Part shown: piece by piece, positions 25,696-34,156 of the stretch
Numbering within the stretch: the first letter of the stretch is position 1
Layout of the letters: the number at the start of each line of letters is the position of its first letter
Source of the DNA: Thauera sp. GDN1
Lineage (GTDB): Bacteria; Pseudomonadota; Gammaproteobacteria; Burkholderiales; Rhodocyclaceae
Direction: 5' to 3'
Assembly: GCF_029223545.1 (NCBI RefSeq)
Contig: NZ_CP097870.1
Coordinates: forward strand, 2,480,001 to 2,544,000
Length of the DNA stretch: 64,000 nucleotides
Translations under genes and position numbers: made by a program
The notes under the pieces: model-generated
The model's input: only the letters and a program-made list of their open reading frames with translations
Databases searched by the model: none
Told to the model about the DNA's origin: nothing

Positions 25696-26363
25696 GGGTG
25701 TGCTGCGCCAGCGAGCGCCATCGCCCGCTCGAGCGCCTGCGGCCACCGCTCGAGATCGTAGATGCCCCTCACGGTGCCGCTCGCGTCGATCAGGTGGATC
25801 GCCCCGTTATGCACGAAGCCCCCCATCCCGTCCGGCACCGCGACCACGCCGAGGGAGCGCAGCAGCGCCTCCTGCGCCGCCGCATCGATCGGGGTGCCGA
25901 TCTGCCACAGGTCGGGTTCCTGCCGGTGGGTGATGCCGTAGTCCCGCAAGGCGGCGGGCGAGTCGTGCGCACGGTCGAAGGCGATCGATACGAGACGGAT
26001 CGGGCTTTCGGCGCCGAAACGCTCGCGCAGTGCGCGCTGCATGCGGGTGTATTCGGCGCCGAGTGCGCTGCATACGGTCGGGCAGCGGGTATAGATGAAG
26101 TCGACCAGGAAGACCTCGCCCACTTGTCCCGGCCAGGGCGTCGGCGCCGGTCCATGTGGACCTGAAAGCCGGACCGGGCGGGCAAGCAGACGGGCGCCCG
26201 CCGCGTCGTCGCGACGCAGCGCCTCGAAGGTCCAGTATTCGAAGCCGCGGGTGAGCTGGCCAACCAGGGCGACGAAGCCCACCAGCAGCCCCAGGGCGGC
26301 GAGCAGGGTTGCCACCAGCGCGCGGGCGCGCGCTCCGCCAGCGCTGCCGCGGACGCCCGGCAC
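25692..26363 (-). CDS. SCO1/SenC-family copper chaperone
   Basis: The 223-residue protein has an N-terminal membrane anchor (about residues 16-36) and a thioredoxin-like domain with the copper ligands Cys94-x3-Cys98 (TRCPTVC) and His185 (GGFVHNG). SCO proteins deliver copper or redox equivalents to haem-copper oxidases on the periplasmic side. The start is a GTG that overlaps the globin stop codon by 1 nt. It sits in an operon with oxidase subunits, its expected clients. Confidence 0.85.
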   Translation of the reverse strand: MPGVRGSAGGARARALVATLLAALGLLVGFVALVGQLTRGFEYWTFEALRRDDAAGARLLARPVRLSGPHGPAPTPWPGQVGEVFLVDFIYTRCPTVCSALGAEYTRMQRALRERFGAESPIRLVSIAFDRAHDSPAALRDYGITHRQEPDLWQIGTPIDAAAQEALLRSLGVVAVPDGMGGFVHNGAIHLIDASGTVRGIYDLERWPQALERAMALAGAAHP

Positions 26364-26815
26364 TATCCCCGCTCCACGATGACGCGTCCCTCTTCATCGG
26401 CGACGAACTTCGCCGGGCGGCTGAAGAAGCCGAGGAACAGGCTGCGCCCGATCATCCCGGCGATCTCGCGCAGCCGCGCGCGCGCGGTGGTCTCGAACCC
26501 GGCCGCAGTGTGGCGGTACCACAGCGTCATCCAGCGTGCGAAGTGCTCCGGTTCGACGCCCTTGAGCTGCATGTGGGTCGTGTACACGCTGCCGGAGAAG
26601 GTGCGCGTGTCGAGCATCATCGTCGACCAGAACTCGACCATGCGTCCGAGATGGGTGTCCCAGTGCTCGCCGATGGCCGCATCGAACACCGGGGCCAGCA
26701 AGGGGTCGCGGCGCACGTCGGCGTAGAAGGCATGCACCAGGCGGTGGAGATCGTCACGCGTCAAGGCGGCCGATGTGCGCGTGACGGAGGGGGTGGGCGG
26801 GCTGTTGGCGGTCAT
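26363..26815 (-). CDS. Group III truncated haemoglobin
   Basis: The 150-residue protein has a compact globin pattern: LVHAFYADVRRDPLLAPVF (helix A/B region), FWSTMMLDT, HMQLKGVEPEHFARWMTLW and FFSRPAKFVADEE. These are typical of group III truncated globins, whose known roles concern oxygen and nitric oxide chemistry. It lies between a cytochrome c and SCO in the operon facing nsrR, which supports a function in NO detoxification or delivery to the oxidase. Confidence 0.8.
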   Translation of the reverse strand: MTANSPPTPSVTRTSAALTRDDLHRLVHAFYADVRRDPLLAPVFDAAIGEHWDTHLGRMVEFWSTMMLDTRTFSGSVYTTHMQLKGVEPEHFARWMTLWYRHTAAGFETTARARLREIAGMIGRSLFLGFFSRPAKFVADEEGRVIVERG

Positions 26816-26821
26816 GTCAGT

Positions 26822-27415
26822 TCAGGGAAGCGTGGCGAGTTCCTCGCCACCGGAGAAGGGTTGCTTGCGGTCCGCGAGGCGGGCCCGCGCCGCGGCCACG
26901 ACCTCGGCGTCGATCGCCGCAGCAGCGTTGCCCCAGGTGCTACGGATGTGGGTGAGCACCGCGGCGATCTCGGCATCTCCCAGCGAGCTGCCGAACCCGG
27001 GCATCGCGCCCTGGTAGACCGTGCCCTTGACCTCGATCGGGCCACTGACGCCGTGCAGCAGGATGGCGGCGAGCGTGTCGGGTTTGCCGAGCACCCATTC
27101 CGAACCGGCCAGGGGCGGGAACACGCCCGGCAGCCCCAGCCCGGTGGCCTGGTGGCAGGCGGCGCACATCGAGTTGTAGATGGCGCCGCCATCCACCTTG
27201 GCGCCGGCTGCCGGCTTGTCGCCCGCGAGCTCGGCCGCGCTGCGGCCGTCGCCCCAGGTCGCCGGCGTGTTGAGGTTCGAATGGGCGATGTAATCGACAC
27301 CGAACGCGGCAAGCGCCACCGCGAGCGCGAGGACGAGCCAGGGGATGGGCGTGCGGCCCTCTTCCGGGTCGGGGTTCTCGCGGCGCTGCTGCGACAGGAT
27401 TTCGGGCTTGTTCAT
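26822..27415 (-). CDS. Membrane-anchored monohaem cytochrome c
   Basis: The 197-residue protein has one N-terminal transmembrane helix (about residues 24-41) and a class I cytochrome c domain with haem motif Cys84-Ala-Ala-Cys87-His88 and a probable Met ligand in GAMPGFG. It resembles one half of a CcoP subunit, which has two haems in ordinary cbb3 oxidases. It probably feeds electrons to the adjacent CcoO/CcoN-like subunits from the periplasmic side. Confidence 0.85.
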   Translation of the reverse strand: MNKPEILSQQRRENPDPEEGRTPIPWLVLALAVALAAFGVDYIAHSNLNTPATWGDGRSAAELAGDKPAAGAKVDGGAIYNSMCAACHQATGLGLPGVFPPLAGSEWVLGKPDTLAAILLHGVSGPIEVKGTVYQGAMPGFGSSLGDAEIAAVLTHIRSTWGNAAAAIDAEVVAAARARLADRKQPFSGGEELATLP

Positions 27416-27431
27416 TGGCGTCCTCGGCCGC

Positions 27432-28022
27432 TCAGTTCACGCTTGCCGCATCGGCGACCGGATAACTGCGGTCGAGCGACTTCAGGTAGCTCACCAGATC
27501 GAGCGCCTCCGGGCGCGCGACGACGACCTTGCCCACCGGGGCGAAGTCGGGCGGCAGGGTGACCACGGTCTCGCCCGCCTCGGCCTGGTCGCGAAGCTCG
27601 AACAGGAAGGGATAGGCCGGCATGGTGCTGCCCGGCGCGTAGGCGCGCGGCTGGTAGAGATGCCCCAGGTGCCACTGGTCGCTCGGCTGGCGAACGCCGA
27701 TGTTCATCAGGTCCGGGCCGGTGCGCATGGTGCCGAGCAAGGGCGGGTCGTCATAGGCGTAGTCGCCAGCCACCGTGGCCCGCCCCCAGGCGCGCTTGGC
27801 ATCGGGCGCGAACGCCCTCGCGCGCGGCTGCTGCGAGTGGCAATACATGCATCCATGTTGAATGTATTGCGTACGCCCACGCCGTTCGGCCGAGGTGTAG
27901 GGCTTGAGGCCTTCGACCGGCGGCGTGTCGCGGACCGTCACGTAGGGCAGCACGACCAGGGCGGCGGTGGCGACCGCCAGCGTGGTCAGGCCGCCGAGGA
28001 TCAAGCGCGTTTCGCTGTGCAT
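27432..28022 (-). CDS. CcoO-like monohaem cytochrome c subunit of a cbb3-like oxidase
   Basis: The 196-residue protein has an N-terminal anchor (residues 8-30) and the haem motif Cys58-x2-Cys61-His62 within GCMYCHSQQ, which matches the GCxxCHSQ of CcoO/FixO. A Met-containing segment (GSTMPAYPFLF) gives the second ligand. Its ATG overlaps the stop of the CcoN-like gene (TGATG), the usual coupling of ccoN and ccoO. It would pass electrons to the catalytic subunit. Confidence 0.85.
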   Translation of the reverse strand: MHSETRLILGGLTTLAVATAALVVLPYVTVRDTPPVEGLKPYTSAERRGRTQYIQHGCMYCHSQQPRARAFAPDAKRAWGRATVAGDYAYDDPPLLGTMRTGPDLMNIGVRQPSDQWHLGHLYQPRAYAPGSTMPAYPFLFELRDQAEAGETVVTLPPDFAPVGKVVVARPEALDLVSYLKSLDRSYPVADAASVN

Positions 28023-29623
28023 CAGATCGCTCCCGGTGCCGAAAGGTAGGCGGACGATTGCTCCGTGCGGCGCTCGCCGCCGATCAGCAGGCGGACGAAG
28101 TGCGCGGCGAACACCACATGGCTGAGCGCCATCAGGGCGCCGCCCACGCTGCGGCCCTGCAGGTAGGGCAGCGTGATCTGCACCGACTCCATGAACCCGC
28201 GGCTCTCGTCGAGCATCGCACTGCCCTGAAGCCAGCCGCCGATGGTCAGGGACACGAAATAGATCGCGATGCCGATCGCGGCCAGCCAGAAATGCAGGCT
28301 GATGAGCCGCGGCCAGGGCCAGTCGCGGCCGGTGACGCGTGGCACGACGAAATAGATGGCGCCGAAGAAGACCATCGTGACGAAGCCGTAGAGGCCGAGA
28401 TGGGCGTGGGCCACCGTGTAGTGGGTGAAGTGGGTGATGACGTTGACGCTTCGCAGCGCCTCGAAGGAGCCCTGCACCGAGCTCGCCACGTACATCAGTC
28501 CGCCCAGGCAGATGAACTGCAGGGTTGGCGAATGGCGCAGCGCGGAGACGTGGCCCTTGAGCGTCAGATGCTGGTTCACCGTGAAGGCGACGACCGGCAG
28601 GATCATCATCATGCTCTGCACGATCGACAGGGTGACCAGCCAGGCGGGAACCGGGCCGCCGACGAGATGGTGCCCGCCGACCTGGCCGTAGAAGAAGGCG
28701 AGCCCCCAGAAGCCCACCAGCGACAGGTTGTAGGACTGGATCGGCCGGCCGATCAGCTTGGGCAGGAAGTAGTAGATCGAGGCCAGCGCGAGCGGCGTGT
28801 AGAACAGGCCGAGCACGTTGTGGCCGAACCACCAGTTCATCGTTGCCGCTTCCACGCCGCGGTGGAGACCGGGGAAGTTGGCGACGAAGAACAGCACCGG
28901 AAACCAGAACAGCGCGCACCCCATGTACCAGACCGATACGTAGAGATGGGCAACCTTGCGCCTGAGCAGGGTGAGGATCAGCGGCAGGCCCACGAGGGCG
29001 CCGCCGGCAACGAACAGGATGTCGATCTGCCACGGGATCTCGAGCCATTCCATGCCGTCGCTCACGCCATAGGCGAGGCTCCCCAGCCCGGCGACCAGCG
29101 CCGCGTTCCACAGCGCCCCGCCGAGCACCGCGTAGCGGCCGCCGACGAGCTCGGTCTTGAGCAGGCGCGGAATGATGAACAGCGCCGTGCCGAGGCCGGC
29201 CATCGGCGCCCAGCCATAGGCCACCGCGTTGAGATGCACGGTGCGGATGCGGCCGAAGCTGAGCCAGGCCTCCGACACCAGCCAGTCGGGCGCATGGAGC
29301 TTGATCGAGGCGGTGAGTCCCGCCGCCGAGGCCACGAGCAGCCAGACGAAGGCACAACAGTAGAAGAAGAACACCACCGGTGCGGTCGAGGCATCCGCCG
29401 CGGCGCGATCGAGCAATTCCTGGCTGTCCACCGCGCTGGCGCCGGTATCCAAAGCACGATCCGGCATCAATGTTTCCGGATGGCCAATCTCGCCGCGGGC
29501 GAAGATCACCTCGCTGCCATCGGCGCTTCGGCTGAGCAGGCGGCTGCGCTGCGACCAGATGAAGAAACCGAGGCCGACGAGCGAGAGCACGAAGGCCGAC
29601 ATCAGGATCGATAGGATGTTCAT
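28022..29623 (-). CDS. CcoN-like catalytic subunit of a haem-copper oxidase
   Basis: The 533-residue protein has about 12 membrane helices with a CcoN-type active site: low-spin haem ligand His130, copper ligand His268 (FGHN), His318-His319 (HH pair), the cross-link Tyr312 six residues before the HH pair, and haem ligands His406/His408 (VAHAHLG). The tyrosine argues for oxygen rather than nitric oxide reduction, as NorB-type reductases lack it. The first 80 or so residues form an extra N-terminal part with a short membrane segment that looks like a CcoS-type peptide fused in front. No CcoP or CcoQ gene is present, so the enzyme is a reduced cbb3 variant. It heads a six-gene operon. Confidence 0.8.
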   Translation of the reverse strand: MNILSILMSAFVLSLVGLGFFIWSQRSRLLSRSADGSEVIFARGEIGHPETLMPDRALDTGASAVDSQELLDRAAADASTAPVVFFFYCCAFVWLLVASAAGLTASIKLHAPDWLVSEAWLSFGRIRTVHLNAVAYGWAPMAGLGTALFIIPRLLKTELVGGRYAVLGGALWNAALVAGLGSLAYGVSDGMEWLEIPWQIDILFVAGGALVGLPLILTLLRRKVAHLYVSVWYMGCALFWFPVLFFVANFPGLHRGVEAATMNWWFGHNVLGLFYTPLALASIYYFLPKLIGRPIQSYNLSLVGFWGLAFFYGQVGGHHLVGGPVPAWLVTLSIVQSMMMILPVVAFTVNQHLTLKGHVSALRHSPTLQFICLGGLMYVASSVQGSFEALRSVNVITHFTHYTVAHAHLGLYGFVTMVFFGAIYFVVPRVTGRDWPWPRLISLHFWLAAIGIAIYFVSLTIGGWLQGSAMLDESRGFMESVQITLPYLQGRSVGGALMALSHVVFAAHFVRLLIGGERRTEQSSAYLSAPGAI

Positions 29624-29851
29624 GGAGGTTTTACCTGTAAAGCGTGGCCCCGGGGCGCTCGAGGCCTGGCATCGGTTCAGAGGACCATCCTCCGCACGCC
29701 CTACCCCATGCCTGCCAGCGAGGCAGCTACCGAACCAGAGAAGGGTTGCCCGTACAACCCGGACACCATCTCAAAGATATATCAACGGTAAAGATTTTAG
29801 CTCGTGTCTGCAAGGCCTGCCGGCAAAGCGAACCACCCCTGACCCTGGTGC
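29624..29851. promoter_or_regulatory. Promoter region of the oxidase operon
   Basis: This non-coding stretch lies between the oxidase operon and the hipBA operators. An A/T-rich segment at 29774-29800 (AAAGATATATC followed by TAAAGATTTT) resembles the AAGAT-rich half-sites of NsrR operators but is not a clean inverted repeat. No small gene is convincing. Confidence 0.35.
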
Positions 29852-29968
29852 ATTCCCGGTCGGGAAATTCCTGCCCTCTGGGCATCGCCTCCCCATACAC
29901 ATTTCCCGATCGGGAAACATCACTGGCGCCACGCAGAACCCTGGTCCATAATTTCCCGAACGGGAAAT
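29852..29968. promoter_or_regulatory. Three HipB-type palindromic operators spaced exactly 50 bp apart
   Basis: Three inverted repeats with the core TTCCCG-N2-CGGGAA lie at 29853-29866 (centre GT), 29902-29917 (TTTCCCGATCGGGAAA, perfect) and 29951-29968 (ATTTCCCG-AA-CGGGAAAT, perfect arms). Their centres are at 29859.5, 29909.5 and 29959.5. The third overlaps a CATAAT -10-like box (29947-29952) and ends 10 nt before the hipB start, as expected for autorepression by HipB with HipA as co-repressor. Confidence 0.8.
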
Positions 29969-29978
29969 GAGGAAAACC

Positions 29979-30239
29979 ATGACATCCATTAGCTCCGCCC
30001 AACAACTCGGCGACGCCCTGCGTGCTGCCCGCAAGCAGCTCGGCCTGACCCAGCCTCAACTGGCGCTGGCCGCGGGCGTGGGCGTGCGTTTCATCGTCGA
30101 CCTCGAAGCGGGCAAGCCGACCGTGCGGCTTGAGAACGTCCTGCGGGTGATCGATGCATTGGGGGGAGAGCTCCAGCTGAGCGGTCTGCCCACAGCGGAA
30201 GCCGATCACGCCACCGAGGGCAGCGGCCATGACGCATGA
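29979..30239 (+). CDS. hipB: HipB-like antitoxin, Xre-family repressor
   Basis: The 86-residue protein is a single helix-turn-helix domain (LGDALRAARKQLGLTQPQLALAAGVGVRFIVDLEAGK) of the Xre/Cro type with the HipB pattern. The ATG at 29979 follows GAGGAAAACC; an ATG 12 nt upstream lies inside the third operator and lacks a ribosome site. It overlaps hipA by 11 nt, so antitoxin and toxin are coupled. It is expected to neutralise HipA and repress the operon through the upstream palindromes. Confidence 0.85.
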   Translation: MTSISSAQQLGDALRAARKQLGLTQPQLALAAGVGVRFIVDLEAGKPTVRLENVLRVIDALGGELQLSGLPTAEADHATEGSGHDA

Positions 30240-31524
30240 GCTGGAGGTCTGGCTCTTCTCCGAGCACGTCGGCACCCTGGCGCTGGTCGATGGGCGCCTC
30301 GGCTTTTGCTACGCCCCCGGCTGGCTGTCGCGGCCGAACGCAGTGGCCCTGTCGCACTCGCTGCCCTTGCGGGCCCAGCCGTTCGACGATCGCGCGACGC
30401 GCCCCTTCTTTGCCGGCCTGCTGCCGGAAGGACAGATGCGTCGCCTGATTGCGCGGCAATTCCAGGTCTCGGGCCAGAACGACTTCGCCCTGCTCGACCA
30501 CATCGGCGGCGAATGCGCCGGAGCGGTTACATTCCTCGCGCCCGGGCAGAGTCTGCCGACGCCTGCGCAGACCGGCGCGGTTAGATGGCTGAGTGACGAC
30601 GAAGTCGTTGCCGTACTGGACGAACTGCCTCGTCGCCCCATGCTGGCAGGCAAGGACGGTTTGCGGCTCTCTCTCGCGGGTGCCCAAGACAAGCTGCCGG
30701 TCGTGTTCGATGGCACACGCCTCGGCTTGCCACTCAACGGCACGCCGAGCTCCCACATCCTCAAGCCGCCGGTCCACGGCGTCGAGGACAGCGTGATCAA
30801 CGAAGGATTCTGCATGGCATTGGCAGAGGCGCTGCAGCTCGAGCCGGCGAAGGCGAGCATCTATGCCGTATTGAATCGCCCCTTCCTGCTGGTCGACCGC
30901 TACGACCGTGTGCTGGATGCAAAGGGGTGCCGCCAGCGCCTCCACCAGGAAGACTTCTGCCAGGCACTCGGTGTGGTGCCCGAGATGAAGTATCAGAACG
31001 AGGGCGGGCCGGATCTTGCGCAATGCTTCGATCTGGTGCGCCGTGCGACGCGCCCGAGCGCGCCCCAGGTGCTGCGTCTGTTCGATTACGTAATTTTCAA
31101 CGCGCTCATCGGCAATCACGATGCGCACGCCAAGAACTTTTCCCTGCTCTACGCCGGCAGGACGCCGATTCTCGCCCCGCTCTACGACACGCTCTCGACC
31201 GCCGTCTATCCGACCCTGACGCCGAAGATGGCGATGAAGATCGGCAGCAAGTACAAGTTCAGCGAAGTCGAGGCCCGGCACTGGGAGCAATTGGCCGAGG
31301 GCGCGGGTCTTGCCAAGGCGCCGGCGCGGCGGCGCATCCTGGAACTGGCGAACTCACTGCCCCGCGCCGCACGCGCGCTCCAGTCCGACCGCGCGCGTGG
31401 TTTTGCCGGGAACGGCGTCGTTGAAAGCATCGTCGCCTTGATCGAACAACGCTGCGCGCTGACGCTTCGCAGGCTGAGCGCTCCCGCCTCCCGCGATGAA
31501 GAAGGCTTCGCCTCGCCGCAGTAG
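30229..31524 (+). CDS. hipA: HipA-family serine/threonine kinase toxin
   Basis: The 431-residue protein has the HipA kinase layout: an N-terminal HipA_N domain, the loop SLAGAQDKLPV (about residues 148-158), an ATP-binding lysine in HILKP (Lys179), the catalytic NHDAHAKN segment (Asp298) and the metal-binding PLYD (Asp320). E. coli HipA phosphorylates glutamyl-tRNA synthetase and induces dormancy; a similar role here is inferred. All expected kinase residues are present, so the toxin looks active. Confidence 0.85.
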   Translation: MTHELEVWLFSEHVGTLALVDGRLGFCYAPGWLSRPNAVALSHSLPLRAQPFDDRATRPFFAGLLPEGQMRRLIARQFQVSGQNDFALLDHIGGECAGAVTFLAPGQSLPTPAQTGAVRWLSDDEVVAVLDELPRRPMLAGKDGLRLSLAGAQDKLPVVFDGTRLGLPLNGTPSSHILKPPVHGVEDSVINEGFCMALAEALQLEPAKASIYAVLNRPFLLVDRYDRVLDAKGCRQRLHQEDFCQALGVVPEMKYQNEGGPDLAQCFDLVRRATRPSAPQVLRLFDYVIFNALIGNHDAHAKNFSLLYAGRTPILAPLYDTLSTAVYPTLTPKMAMKIGSKYKFSEVEARHWEQLAEGAGLAKAPARRRILELANSLPRAARALQSDRARGFAGNGVVESIVALIEQRCALTLRRLSAPASRDEEGFASPQ

Positions 31525-31643
31525 GCGAATGAACCAGGGCGCATTCGAACCGCAATGCCTGCCAAGCCTCCATCGTCTTTGCATCCGCGCGCTTGTTGCT
31601 GTCATCATCCGCGCAAGGCCGAACGCCAGATCCAAACGGGCTC

Positions 31644-33989
31644 ATGAACAAGAAGACGCTGTCCGAACGCGACATCTGCACCCAGTACATCACCCCGGCG
31701 ATCGCCGCGGCGCAGTGGAACACCGAGCTGCAGATGCGCGAGGAAGTCCGCCTCACCGACGGCCGCGTCGTGGTGCGCGGGCAGACCGGCCGGCGCGACA
31801 AGAGCAGCATCCGCCGCGCGGACTACGTCCTCTACTACAAGCCCGGCCTGCCGCTCGCCGTCGTCGAGGCCAAGGACAACAACCACTCGATGCGCGACGG
31901 CATCCAGCAGGCGCTCGACTACGCCGCGATGCTCGACGTGCCCTTCGCCTTCTCCAGCAACGGCGACGGCTTCGTCTTCCACGACAGGACGCGCACGGAC
32001 GGCGCGCTCGAAACCGAGATCGCGCTGAGCGCATTCCCGTCTCCCGAAGAACTCTGGCAGCGCTATCTGGCCTGGAAAGGCATCGGCGCCGACATCGCGC
32101 CGGTCTACGCGCAGGACTACCACAACACCGGCAAACAGCCGCGCTACTACCAGGCCACCGCGGTCAATCGCGCCATCGAGGCCATCGCCAAGGGGCAGGA
32201 CCGCGTCCTGCTGGTCATGGCGACCGGTACCGGCAAGACCTACACCGCCTTCCAGATCATCTGGCGCTTCTGGAAGTCGCACCCCAACAGCCGCATCCTC
32301 TTCCTCGCCGATCGCAACATCCTCGTCGACCAGACCAAGAGCAACGACTTCAAGCCCTTCGGCGGCGCGATGACCAAGATCGAGAACCGCTCGATCGACA
32401 AGTCCTACGAGATCTACCTCTCGCTCTACCAGGCCGTCACCGGCACCGAGGAAGAGAAGAACATCTACCGCCAGTTCAGCCCTGATTTCTTCGACCTCGT
32501 CGTCATCGACGAATGCCACCGCGGCAGCGCGGCCGAGGATTCCGCCTGGCGGGCGGTGCTCGACTACTTCAGCGGTGCCGTGCATCTCGGGCTCACCGCC
32601 ACGCCGAAGGAAACCGAAGCGGTCTCGAACATCAGCTACTTCGGCGATCCGGTCTACACCTATTCGCTCAAGCAGGGCATCGAGGACGGCTTTCTCGCCC
32701 CGTACAAGGTCATCCGCGTCGATCTCGACAAGGACCTCGGCTGGCGCCCGCAGGCCGGCAAGCTCGATTCAAAAGGCCAGCTCGTCGAGGACCGCATCTA
32801 CAACCAGCGCGACATGAACCGCACGCTGGTGCTCACCCAGCGCGACGAGGCCGTCGCCCGCCGCATCAGCGAATTCCTGCGCGGCACCGACCGCATGGCC
32901 AAGACCATCGTGTTCTGCGAAGACATCGACCACGCCGCGCGCATGCGCCAGGCGCTGATCAACGCCAACGCCGACCTCGCCAGCCGCAACCCCAAGTACG
33001 TGATGCAGATCACCGGCGACAACCTCGAAGGCAAGCTCGAGCTCGACAACTTCATCGACCCCGAGAAGGCATATCCGGTCATCGCCACCACCAGCCGGCT
33101 CATGACCACCGGCGTCGACGCCAAGACCTGCAAGCTCGTCGTGCTCGATCGCACCATCAACTCGATGACCGAGTTCAAGCAGATCATCGGCCGCGGCACC
33201 CGCATCGACGAGGAGTACGGCAAGCTCTGGTTCTCCATCCTCGACTTCAAACGCGCCACCGAACTCTTTGCCGACCCGGCCTTCGACGGCGAGCCGGTCG
33301 TCATCTACAACCCGGGTGGCGATGAGCCCGTCGTACCGCCCGAGGAACCACCGCCACCAGGCCAGGAGTCACGCGGTCAGCCCGGCGAGCTTCCCGAACC
33401 GCCCGCAACTGGCGGCGAACGCATCAAGTACGTCATCGAGGACGTGCCGGTCTACGTGGTGAACGAACGCGTGCAGTACTACGGCCCGGACGGCCGGCTC
33501 ATCACCGAATCGCTGCGCGACTACACCCGCATCCAGATCGGCAAGCGCTTCGCCTCGCTCGACGATTTCCTCAAGACCTGGAACGACGCCGACCGCAAGG
33601 CCACGGTCATCGCCGAACTCGAGAACCAGGGCATCCTCTTCGAGGAGCTCGCCAAGGAGACCGGCAAGGCGCTCGACCCCTTCGACCTCGTCTGCCACAT
33701 CGCCTTTGGCCGCAAGCCGCTCACCCGCCGCGAGCGCGCCGAGAACGTCCGCAAGCGCGACTACTTCACCCGCTACGAAGGCACCGCGCGCAAGGTGCTG
33801 GAGCTGCTGCTCGACAAGTACGCCGACGCCGGCATCACCGAGGTCGAGAGCATGGAAGTGCTCCAGCTCCAGCCCTTCGATGCGATCGGCTCGGTCTCCC
33901 AGATCATCAAGGCCTTCGGCGGCAAGCCCGCTTACCTCGGCGCCATCCGCGAACTCGAACGCGGGCTGTACCAGCAGACGGCAAACTAA
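31644..33989 (+). CDS. hsdR: Type I restriction enzyme R subunit (EcoEI-like)
   Basis: The 781-residue protein has an N-terminal nuclease motif of the PD-(D/E)xK type (Asp60, then Glu75-Ala-Lys77 in VVEAKDN), followed by superfamily 2 helicase motifs: Walker A MATGTGKT (192-199), DECH (289-292), TATP, and QIIGRGTR. A proline-rich linker (near residues 560-590) leads to an EcoEI-type C-terminal domain. It translocates DNA and cleaves unmodified targets with HsdM and HsdS. The start at 31644 lacks a strong ribosome site; a start 51 nt upstream is also open. The gene appears intact. Confidence 0.9.
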   Translation: MNKKTLSERDICTQYITPAIAAAQWNTELQMREEVRLTDGRVVVRGQTGRRDKSSIRRADYVLYYKPGLPLAVVEAKDNNHSMRDGIQQALDYAAMLDVPFAFSSNGDGFVFHDRTRTDGALETEIALSAFPSPEELWQRYLAWKGIGADIAPVYAQDYHNTGKQPRYYQATAVNRAIEAIAKGQDRVLLVMATGTGKTYTAFQIIWRFWKSHPNSRILFLADRNILVDQTKSNDFKPFGGAMTKIENRSIDKSYEIYLSLYQAVTGTEEEKNIYRQFSPDFFDLVVIDECHRGSAAEDSAWRAVLDYFSGAVHLGLTATPKETEAVSNISYFGDPVYTYSLKQGIEDGFLAPYKVIRVDLDKDLGWRPQAGKLDSKGQLVEDRIYNQRDMNRTLVLTQRDEAVARRISEFLRGTDRMAKTIVFCEDIDHAARMRQALINANADLASRNPKYVMQITGDNLEGKLELDNFIDPEKAYPVIATTSRLMTTGVDAKTCKLVVLDRTINSMTEFKQIIGRGTRIDEEYGKLWFSILDFKRATELFADPAFDGEPVVIYNPGGDEPVVPPEEPPPPGQESRGQPGELPEPPATGGERIKYVIEDVPVYVVNERVQYYGPDGRLITESLRDYTRIQIGKRFASLDDFLKTWNDADRKATVIAELENQGILFEELAKETGKALDPFDLVCHIAFGRKPLTRRERAENVRKRDYFTRYEGTARKVLELLLDKYADAGITEVESMEVLQLQPFDAIGSVSQIIKAFGGKPAYLGAIRELERGLYQQTAN

Positions 33990-34115
33990 CCGGCAGAACA
34001 ACCGGCAAAAAGTCGTGAGGCTCAGACGTCAGATCGTGCCGGTATCCCAATAGGGGCAAGGCTTCCAGAAGTGACGTAGCCGGCAAGAAAACCGGCAAAA
34101 TCGCCGGCAAGTAAA
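33990..34115 (+). repeat. 12-nt spaced CCGGCAA repeats between hsdR and hsdM
   Basis: CCGGCA(A) occurs at 33990, 34002, 34080, 34092 and 34104, giving two groups with an exact 12-nt period (two copies, then three copies 78 nt later). The unit is roughly CCGGCAA-N5. The first copy abuts the hsdR stop codon. The group could be a degenerate tandem repeat or a structured leader for hsdM; its function is unknown. Confidence 0.6.
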
Positions 34116-34156
34116 TCGGACGACCCGCCGCAGCACCTCAAGTTACGAAAGGCACC

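Noticed and set aside
28022..29623. Classification of the catalytic subunit as a NorB-type nitric oxide reductase
   Set aside because: The CcoN-type tyrosine six residues before the HH pair is present, and CcoO-like partner genes are coupled; NO reduction remains only a hypothesis.
33990..34115. CRISPR array
   Set aside because: The repeats are 6-7 nt with a 12-nt period; there are no 25-35 nt repeats with unique spacers and no cas genes.
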